Assembly (NCBI GenBank): GCA_036768485.1
Contig: JAVLUZ010000228.1
Coordinates: forward strand, 814,379-878,378
Origin: Mermis nigrescens
Lineage: Eukaryota > Nematoda > Enoplea > Mermithida > Mermithidae
Length of the DNA stretch: 64,000 nt
Reading direction: 5' to 3'
Shown here in pieces: positions 55,353-64,000 of this stretch (positions within the stretch are counted from its first letter, which is position 1; each line of letters begins with the position of its first letter). A model generated the notes under the pieces. That model was not told the origin of the DNA and ran no database searches. It saw only the letters and a list, made by a program, of their open reading frames with translations. Made by a program: the position numbers and the translations under genes.

Positions 55353-57386
55353 CGTCAAATAACCAGGAACCTGGTTCTGAGCCGCATAAATTAGCCTCCG
55401 ATGAAGAGTGCAATAATGGCTTAACCATAAAGACCGAAAATAATTGTGCCGAGCTCATTGTTACTAATCAACTTATATTCAAGACTCTGCAATGTATACA
55501 TATGCAGTTTTCGAACATTTCTTCACGTGTAAATCAAGATAAAGAGGAAAATTCGGAAGAAATGCGTAAACTTCGAGCGGAATTAAGTAATCTACTTAAG
55601 CCGCAAATAGTTTCTAAATGCATTAAAATAATCCATCTCAGAATTTGGATTATGCAGAACATTTACCTACAATTTTGCAGAAGTCGTTATCTCGGCCATT
55701 GCTTTTGTTAAATCGAAATGCGCCTTCATTTGTGCCTAATTCATTAAATTCGACTTCGCAGCCGAGCTTAAACCTCCTCCGCTGCAACATTTTCCTTCAA
55801 ACGTTGAATTACCGCCAAATAATTTTGTTTCGAATCCTTTGAATATCGAAATTCCGCAAAATACTTCTATTTTGCATTCTTCAAATATGTAAATTCGGCC
55901 ACAAGAACTTAACTTGTCTGGCGAAAATATCGAACCTAACAATCAGCAAAATTCATCTATGCAATTACCCGAGTCATCCGCAAGGAGACATCGTGTAAAA
56001 TTTTCTGATGAAAGTTTGAGTAGTTATGATCGCCCACGTCGCCATCATTCATGCAGTAGACATAGTCCACAACGTCATCGCCATCAGCCACCGTCACGAT
56101 TCGGATTCCTCATCCAGTTCTTCACATAGCAAGTCACACTTTGCTGATACTCTAAATTGTGGACCTTTCATGCAACAGATGCAAATTGCTATCGCAAATA
56201 AAAAATTTTTTAATGCGGATAAATCAGATATACGAGCATTTTTTGCAGAGTTTGAATTGCTTGCTGACACTTATGATATCAATAAATCGGTTTGTGTCAA
56301 ATTCATGTCATCATTTTTAGACCCCTACGCTTCGCGTCTATTCCATTCGTTATCTGCTGAGATAAGACAATCTTATACAAAATCGAAATATGCGTCAATA
56401 GCGGAATTTTGTCCTTTGGACACCAAAACGCTTTTTGATTGTTTTTTAGAATGTAAACCGCAGTCTAACGAATCGGTTAAAGCATTTTATCTTGCGATTC
56501 GTGAACAATTAATAAAAGCGTAACCGCATCTTGAAATCGACTATGATCATTTCAATCATTTGCTTCGTCATCAATTGAAAAAAGGCCTATTACCTGAAAT
56601 ATCAAAAAGAAGCGTATCATCGTGCGCCAAAAGCATCACTGGCTGAATTCTTAGATAACGCTTTAAACGCTGAGTTTGCGAATAACGTATATACGAATAA
56701 AAAAGCGTTAACGCCCTATGTATCGGTAGCAGCCGCCCCTACAGGAGGCGCAATACCCAAAGATACATTTTGTGCGTCTAACCAAACTGAGCCCAATCTG
56801 CTCGTTTCAGAATACATTTTATTGTTTGTCGCGCGTTGAGAAACAACAAAATTCTTCTCGTAAATATTGCACCTTTTGCAAATGCACAGGTCATGTCTAC
56901 AAAGAATGTTTCACGCGTCAGCGACAACAAACATCTAATAATAATTATTATTCTGACCGTAACAGAAACAATTCTATGGCTCACAATCGCAGCCAGTTGC
57001 CTTCTTTTAAGCAGCGACATCATTCGCCATTGCGTTCAAATTCGCAAAATCGAAATTATTCTCAATCTCGATTTCGTAACCCTAGTCAAAATCGCTCACC
57101 GAATTATGCAAATAATGATAATCGCTTTGATTCGAGGCAAGCACAATCGAATTTTTGGCAAAATCATAACGATTACCAACAAAATTCGCGTGCCAATTAT
57201 CAAAATTTGTGTTTCGATAAACGTTTTTCGCACCAGTTGCGACAAAACGAGCCTTATTTCCAGTTTCCTATCGAACAACGCTCCACAAATTATAATTCGA
57301 ATTATCGTACTGATAATGTTGCTGATCGCCCATATGTTCCATATGCCGACATAGAGCGGATCCATTGTATTTATATAATCTCTTAA
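55353..57386 (+). pseudogene. Retrotransposon gag polyprotein, decayed
   Basis: Pieces in order: a charged coiled-coil-like segment 'QDKEENSEEMRKLRAELSNL' (55530); a Ser/His/Arg-rich segment (55960-56130); a capsid-like domain 'DIRAFFAEFELLADTYDINK' to 'SVKAFYLAIREQLIKA' (56200-56520) with the pattern of Ty3/BEL-type gag; and a CCHC zinc knuckle C-x2-C-x4-H-x4-C ('YCTFCKCTGHVYKEC', about 56865) followed by an Asn/Gln/Arg-rich tail ending at 57386. At least four frame breaks. No protease, reverse transcriptase, integrase or LTR was found downstream, so this is a gag-only relic. It starts exactly at the Polinton's right end, so the Polinton may have jumped into it, although no gag piece is seen at the left flank. 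Confidence 0.65.
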
Positions 57387-57753
57387 AAATAGGTAATGGT
57401 ATTTGGTCAACTAAAACACTTTACGAATTGCATTTAAATGATGTTATCAATATACATGTCAGAGCAGCATCTATTTCTTAATCGAGCAGGGAAATATAGG
57501 AAGCATAGACGGCAAGGATTTAGTTTCTGATTTAGGACTTAGGTAGACGTCATTCAATGACCGGAACATGATTAACTGAGAACTCTATTGTAACATGAGA
57601 TCCATATTATCTTCAAGAATCATGCAAATATAAGTCGTTAGGAACAAACAAATCATGTTTAAGTTATCCGTATCTAATTACAAAAGACTTTCAGAGTAGT
57701 TGCACTATTAGCTGCCACATTCATGAGTGTAAACTTATAACAGCATATATGAC

Positions 57754-58536
57754 TACTAGCAAAGAAAAATGCTCCGATGGAACAAAAAAGATGAATATAC
57801 TTGGAATTGTGGATTATTAAGGATGTAAAAGGAGGGGACTAGGAAAAAGCTACCTAAAGACGCAAAATCTGATAAAAATCACACTTTCTCTGAGCAACGC
57901 TAAAAATTGAAGTATATTCTGCGGCCTCTAAAAAAGTGTCTTTTTTACATAATTTTCAAAGTTTCAGATAATGTTTATTTTTTTAAATTGCTGGCGAGTA
58001 GCAACGCTGACTAACTCCGTATCCTGATTGATAGAAAACTAAGTGGTATTGTATTTGAAGTTTTTTTATTTTGTTATAAGCATTATAGCAAGCAAAGCAG
58101 TTGCCAATTTATTAGTGCACACAACCGTTACGGGAATGCTAGTGTACCTAGATTTAGTCTGTTTCAAGTCAACTTACGCGTTTCCTACTGTTTTAAACCA
58201 ACAATTTCTTCGAATGTCTTGGATGCATAAATGTTTGCTATTTCATTCAATTGTTTAAGAAAGACTGTCATTTCACTCAACATCATTTCCCATAGCTACT
58301 GCATAGCTGACGTGCTGCTTTATCAATCATTTTTATGGTTAAATATTTATTTTGATCTGTTGGCGGCAGAATACACTTCGATTTTAGGCGTTGCCGAGAG
58401 AAAGTGTGATTTTTATCAGATTTTGCGAATTCAGGTGGCTTTTTTCTAGTCCCCTCCTTTTACATCCTTAATTATCCACAATTCCAAGTATATTCATCTT
58501 TTTTGTTCCATCGGAGCATTTTTCTTTGCTAGTACC
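57754..58536. mobile_element. M1 long-TIR element, copy 4
   Basis: Left arm 57754-57945 begins 'actagcaaagaaaaatgctc'. Right arm 58365-58536 ends 'ttttctttgctagtacc'. The interior is closely similar to the copy at 9640-10330. The stretch 57387-57753 holds nothing recognised. Confidence 0.75.
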
Positions 58537-58539
58537 TCT

Positions 58540-59060
58540 TTTTTAATTAGCATGATTTGATTACATCAGTCAGTAAACACATACAGTAACATGCCACAAT
58601 AATGACACCAGTCCAAGAACACGGAAAAGAATATTGTTCTTAACATCAGCATTATCCTTTTTAAACAAGACTTAAGGGCTTTCTGATAATAGACTCAAGG
58701 GCTTTCTGACTCCGATTTCAATACTTCAGGGTTTGAGCCGTTGAGCCAGACATTAATCTGCACGTGGTTTGAAGCTAAGATAATGTAATCGGGCTTAAGT
58801 TTGAAGTGATTGCAGCTCATTTTCAAATTTTTAGGTTAACATTTTTAGAATGATCTGAAATATGTGTATGCAATAAGCTTTTGGTCATTTTAGCTAGCTA
58901 AAGTATGATTTTGCATAAATTGTCTTTTTCTTCCTATGTTTGTTTTCTTCTGTCCTTTACGTTTAAAGGAGAAGTTTAATCATTCCATTTCTCCGCACAG
59001 TTATAAAAGAATGTGCTCAAAAGCTACAACAGTCCGAAATGCGCAACAAGAAATGAAAGG
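58540..59060. other. No gene seen
   Basis: The first part (58540-58660) continues to match sequence after the M1 copy at 10330-10450 ('cagtcagtaaacacatacag'), so the homologous segment is longer than the M1 inverted repeats. A short direct repeat 'aagggctttctgay' lies at 58674-58712. Confidence 0.5.
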
Positions 59061-59067
59061 TCAGCAG

Positions 59068-59385
59068 CTACGATCCATTCGATGACGAAAAGAAGAATGC
59101 CGATGCCGATTCTTCAATGAATGTTCTCCAAAATCCCTTATTGGGCTCCAATTGAGTAAAAACCCGCAGCCAATCAATGAAAGCTCCGACAATTTGATCA
59201 GCGAAAACGATCAAAAGCTCGGTACCGTAAATGTATAACAAATAATTGTAATATTTTCTGTTAACTAATTCGTTTCGTATCCGTATAATTTGAATTGAGT
59301 AAATTTTTTTTAACCGCGTGTATTCATCTACACTGCAAATAGGCATACCAATGTATTTTGTCATTGTAAACAGCTTATTATGCAT
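59068..59385 (-). CDS. Hypothetical ORF, 105 residues
   Basis: Starts MHNKLFTMTKYIGMPICSVD. A hydrophobic central stretch (YNYLLYIYGTELLIVFADQI) could span a membrane. Codon use looks less skewed than in the surrounding intergenic DNA. No family recognised and no splice partner found. It may be an exon or chance. Confidence 0.2.
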   Translation of the reverse strand: MHNKLFTMTKYIGMPICSVDEYTRLKKIYSIQIIRIRNELVNRKYYNYLLYIYGTELLIVFADQIVGAFIDWLRVFTQLEPNKGFWRTFIEESASAFFFSSSNGS

Positions 59386-60369
59386 CGTTAAAATAATTTA
59401 AACAGCGTTTAAAGAGTACGACATTTTGCAGTGCGCTGCGTTTAATGATCAGGGGTCGAAACTATGCTTTTTATTATGTTACTACTTCTACTGCTCTTTA
59501 CAATTCACTGATCTTCGTTATCTCTGGTTTACTGTATATGTACACCGTGAGTGTAATTCGCTTACTATGATGTCTAGTCGAGGTCAAATTCGATCAGTTT
59601 CGCTGATAATATGTTTTCCGTAGCTGGATTGACTTTGCGTTAAGCAATGTTTCTTTTCCATGCCGTATTGATAATTACAAGTGCAATCAATAGATGATTA
59701 TTTCCATGATATCTGCCTTGCTCACTCGTATTTACAACCTTTTTGAACATTGATTAAAATTTTTCATCCGTATCTTGCGTTTGATTGCTTTGGTTTACCC
59801 TTAGGTATACATAGTATCTATAGTCTCTTTCACACAACTTAAGTCATACATTTTAAAACCATCTCCGACAATAAACTGACCGCGATTGTAGCATTGATCT
59901 GATATATAATTATCGTAACCCTCGGCTTACTGTCGATGAAAATTCTTAGACTTTATGCACAAAGTTATGTGAAACAGACTATAAGCTCTAAATCGCCGTA
60001 TGAGATGAACACATTCTACTTTCTTGTTATTTATAAACAAAACAGTCTGTTTCACACCTTGACCCATTAGTCTTTTTATAAACCCGCATGCGAGAACGGA
60101 TGCGTCAGCCTCTGCGCCAACTCGACATATCGGCGGATTTTAATATTTAGTCAATTATTGAAAAAATATTCATCATTCTACTGAAGTTTAAGAATAGTGC
60201 ATTTATGATAATAAAAATAAGTATTTATTAAACACATTCAAAAACCTCTGAAATAAGAAAAATCTGATCAAACAATATGCAATACGGAGTTATCTATCGG
60301 CATTAGAAAATAGATGATAATTAAGAAAATAAGAAAAAAGATAATTCAAAGTTCACTTCTTCATACCTC

Positions 60370-61590
60370 AACAAACAGTGGCTGTAGAAAAGTTTAAAGG
60401 TCAGATTCGTAATTCTGACCTTACGGAGAACATTTAAGGAAAAATTCATCATCCATGACGCTCTGGGCGGAAAAAAATTTTTCAGTGTAAAGTTTACACC
60501 TGCACTAATAACGCAATATTGATTGTAAAGAAACAAAATAAATTTTGACGTGTAGCGCTTAGGACGAGGCACATTCTAAAGGTAGTTATCACGTTCTGTC
60601 TACTAAGTGGAGAATATAGCAGGGAGAAAATATTTTTTTGTCCCAGACTCTTTACAATAAACCGCCTCTAAAGTTTAAAATATTACTTTAAAAAAAAATA
60701 CAAAAAGTCTCACCTAGATTTTATAACCGTCTACCTTTTGAAACCAATCAGACTGCATAGAATGTAAAACTGAGTTAGATATGCTCGTGCACATGAAAAC
60801 AGTAAAAAACCGTCTAATTTACACTCCTGTGCAACAACCAATGAGTGTAAAGAAATTTTAAGACCAGATTCGTAACCTGCTAATATAGGGAAAAAATTTT
60901 AAAAAAAATCAACATCCACGACGCTCTGGGCGGAAAAAATTTTTTCAGTGTAAAGTTTACACCTGCACTAATAACGCAATATTGATTGCAAAGAGACAAA
61001 ATAAATTTTAACGTTTAGCGCTTAAGACGAGGCACGTTTTAAGGGTAATTACCACGTTCTGTCTACTAAGTGGAGAATATGGCAGGGAAAAAATATTTTT
61101 TGTCCCAGACTCTTTACAATAAACCGCCTCTAAATTTAAAAATATTACTTAAAAAAAAAGAAAGTCCCTCCAAGATCTTATAACCGTCTACCTTTTGAAA
61201 CCAATCAGACTGCATGGAATGTAAAACTGAGTTAGATATGCTCGGGCACATAAAAACAGTAAAAAACCGTCTAATTTAGACTCCTGTACAACAACCAATG
61301 AGTGTAAAGAAATTTTAAGACCAGATTCGTAACCTACTAATTAGGGAAAACATTTTTTAAAAAAATTGGCCCTCCGCAAATCATTTGAATTTTAGGTGTA
61401 AACTTTACACGCTCACGACGCGCTCGGTATTGAGCGTGAACAAGAAAAAAATGGGAGCACTAAGTTTTTTTAATATCTACCTATTAAAATAAACCGCACC
61501 TCGCAGATGTGTGCCGTTATATCTGTGAGGGGGGACATATGTTGGGAGTACCTAAGTATATTATAGGTATGCGCTAACGCGCTTCCTATG
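60370..61590 (+). repeat. Satellite-like block S, copy 2
   Basis: Two units of about 480 bp (60400-60880, 60880-61350) and a tail, in the same order and orientation as 16420-17575. Units here are more alike than those at 16.4 kb. 59390-60369 shows no supportable gene. Confidence 0.8.
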
Positions 61591-61637
61591 ATTGAAGGCT
61601 TCGTGAAAAAATAATCCATAGTAAGAATAATATAGTA

Positions 61638-62538
61638 ATGCTACATCTACACGATAAAGTGCATATACTCATAAATGTCACATATCCTAAAATTAAGACA
61701 AAGAAAGTCGAGCAAACCGATCCTGAAGACTCAAAACTTCAATATCTTGAGCAAAGGTCCATTGAAATTGAGCAAAAAAAAAGCTTTAAAATTGTGTGAA
61801 CCAAAATATGTAGAGCATCTGAAAGGCAATTGAATATTATCCAACAACTTTTGGATGATACAGCTTTAGGAGCTGAAGCTCTGCTCGGACGTCAGGACAT
61901 TCATGCTAGCTTTGCTGGAGACATTCTTATGATATGGGAATTCCAGAAAATTAATATCACTAAGATTTTTTGGGACTATAAAGTAAAAGACCTATCTTAC
62001 GAAGATCTGCCGGTTGAGACACAAATGGCTCATATTTTGTTTCTCCAGGGACATCTGATTTAATTAAAAATTTTAATAAAATGCAATGCAATCATCGAGT
62101 ACATGGCATACATAAGCAGGAGCAAACAGAAAAATACATTGGGGAGGTAGGAGGTTCACATGTTGTAATCATTTCAATGCAGCTAGCATGAAAGAAAACT
62201 AAAGACCTTTCACATTTGTATCACCTCCGCTTTATCATAAAAAAAATTGCAACTCATAGTAGACAGGATAAAGAAATAAGTGATTTAAAGCATAAAGTTG
62301 AACGCATAAACTGCCCATTATCTGAAAGCACTGATGAAATTTATTAAATTTTGGCAGGCACGGGAGATGCAGTTAATAATTTAATTGATGAAAATGAAAG
62401 ACGCATAAGAGGGATTTTAAATGCAGGAGTAAGTAATGCGTCGGGAGCAGCAGGTCATATACTGAGCAGCAGCTATCAGGCTCTCTCTAATATATTTGTA
62501 CTTCTTTCAGCACTTCTATTCATAGTTGGTTTAGCGAA
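61638..62538 (+). pseudogene. Membrane glycoprotein-like (env-like) remnant
   Basis: Three collinear pieces. The first (61638-61799) has 'LHLHDKVHILINVTYPKIKT' and ends at a TGA. The second continues in the same frame to 62063 with 'LLGRQDIHASFAGDILMIWE'. The third (62351-62538) has 'DAVNNLIDENERRIRGILNA' and a hydrophobic helix 'NIFVLLSALLFIVGL', which looks like a fusion-protein membrane anchor. It is cut at 62538 by repeat R3. The pattern suggests the glycoprotein of an endogenous retroelement or virus, but I cannot assign a family. Non-functional: one stop, one or more frame breaks, and truncation. Confidence 0.35.
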
Positions 62539-63125
62539 CAGGCGCGGATTTAAGGGGGGGGCGGGGGGCGGCCTATCCCATTGGCCAAAAATATTTGGCG
62601 ACATAAAGAATGGATATGCAATTTGCAATGATTTTTGGCCGTCAGTGACCATAATTTCTCAAATTTCTCCAGCGCTACGCACCGGATGATATCTATTAAT
62701 TACATTTATTAACATTCTTTGCGACCTGGAAGCATTTCCTGTTCTCTTTTTGCATAGTTTTCTTCTATTTTCAATTGAAAATTTCGATTTTCCGCATCAA
62801 ATGCTATAAAAACAGGAAATCAAGCAGTAAATCATGCTTCTAGACGTCTATCCACCTTAATTTGACAAATTTTCCGGCGCTACGCGCCGGATTCTTGTAA
62901 AAGTCAAAGAAATTTAATGATTTTTTCCCACAAAATTGTCGAAAATTTTAAAATTTTATGAAAAAAATATTGCGTCAAAAGTGATTTTATGTAAAAGCAT
63001 ACAATGTAAAACACCAAAAAACACGCTATTTCGCGCATTAAGGGCAAATTTTCGGACCTATTTTTGACTGTTTTTGAAAAAGTTGGGATACCGCCTCGCT
63101 TAGGAAAATTCTAGACCCGCCACTG
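62539..63125 (+). repeat. Repeat R3, copy 2 (long form)
   Basis: It starts 'ggcgcggatttaag' with a G-run and ends 'ttctagacccgccactg', like the 187-bp copy at 33226. The longer interior contains two 'gcgctacgc' words and AT-rich DNA. It interrupts the env-like remnant. Confidence 0.65.
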
Positions 63126-64000
63126 TCAGCGAATATTTCATACTTACTCGTTAGGAACCATTGCTATCAAAAAAGGCAAAAGCGTGTTTTATGATCTATA
63201 GCTGATGAGATACAGGCAAGTAGGAGTAGTAACACACGGCACGCTATGCTTGCGCGCATGCACTAAATACAAGATTACGATCCTAAGGCACAAGCAAGGT
63301 GATGCCATTACACTCTTCTAGTCGCATGTGTTACTACGATACCTATATTTATCGGCTTTCTACCCCTTCTCGACCCAAATTAGCATATCCGATTTACCTG
63401 GCGTTTAAGAATCTGCCCTCGATCAAGATTATTGGATAAATCAATTTTTAGGTCGCGTTGCGCTAAAATTATGTACTTATTGTATGATGCTCACAACTAA
63501 TCATTCTTATGCATGATCCTCAATTTGGCTGAAAATTAAATCAGCACAGCACATCTAACATAATATAAAATCACTCACGGGAGTGGAAATCTGAACCTCT
63601 AAAAGTCGGTAGACTTCCAGAATTGTATGTTTTAATGCTATTTTTGGCAATTTTGCCCCATTGGACCTCTTAGAATGTGGCTTCTGCTCACTTATGCATA
63701 TATTAGATAGACGTAATAAGAAATATTAAAGGAATTTTTACAGGACTAAAATGTGGTATCACAGAATAAATAAAATTAATACATAATTAGTAAACCGATA
63801 TGCAAAAAATAAATAATAAAAAATTACCTTGGCAACATCTTCGCACGTCGATGACGAAGTTTATGAATTCTTCTTATTGTCTCATATTAGTATTTGTATT
63901 AAAATAAATTTTACGCTCAAAAAGGAACTCAAATATTTGTATTAATTCAGCGAAAATAACGAAACTGGGTCGCACTTTTTAAAATTTATTTATTCATGAA
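63126..64000. other. No gene seen
   Basis: AT-rich intergenic DNA without a recognised gene or repeat. Confidence 0.5.

Overview
The window looks like nuclear DNA of an invertebrate animal. It is AT-rich, carries one host gene with GT-AG introns, and is otherwise packed with transposable-element debris (hAT, LINE, LTR gag, Polinton/Maverick, MITE-like and foldback elements, minisatellites). I cannot name the species. All family assignments come from reading motifs by eye; no alignment or search was run.

Host gene: a nucleotide-sugar transporter of the SLC35A family (UDP-GlcNAc/UDP-galactose transporter type) lies on the minus strand, about 35.24 to 20.25 kb. I place four coding exons: 35243-35044, 32585-32447, 23435-23038 and 20547-20254. 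The junctions read in frame, but exon 3 changes reading frame once inside its poorly conserved linker. Its introns hold a hAT remnant, a giant tandem/inverted repeat and several MITE-like copies.

Polinton/Maverick: 43653-55350 (11.7 kb) is bounded by inverted repeats of 119 bp. Its genes are nearly all on the minus strand: protein-primed DNA polymerase B, integrase with chromodomain, packaging ATPase, adenovirus-type cysteine protease, the C-terminal end of the major capsid protein, a minor capsid protein and small Cys-rich proteins. Most are broken by stops and frameshifts. The exception is an uninterrupted 198-codon frame at 44987-45583 that reads as a TATA-binding protein (TBP). It lies directly after the minor capsid gene. 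Upstream of the polymerase and of two other genes lies a shared promoter block centred on a TATA box. An element that carries its own TBP and a common TATA promoter is the most interesting find here.

Rest of the window: 0-3 kb holds several copies of a dispersed repeat (called R1 here). 3.4-7.1 kb is a hAT-like element with nested mirror-image minisatellites. 8.2-10.3 kb, 36.8-38.2 kb and 57.7-58.5 kb are copies of a long-TIR element (M1). 11.5-15.3 kb is a hAT-like element carrying a smaller foldback element and a LINE 3' end. 16.4-17.6 kb and 60.4-61.6 kb are copies of one satellite-like block. 23.8-30.2 kb is a three-fold 1362-bp tandem array joined to inverted copies. 30.9-32.4 kb is a hAT element with a hAT dimerisation-domain fragment. 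33.6-34.6 kb is a GC-rich long-TIR element. 55.35-57.39 kb is a decayed retrotransposon gag next to the Polinton end. 61.6-62.5 kb is a decayed membrane glycoprotein-like (env-like) remnant. I found no rRNA gene, no confident tRNA gene and no CRISPR array.
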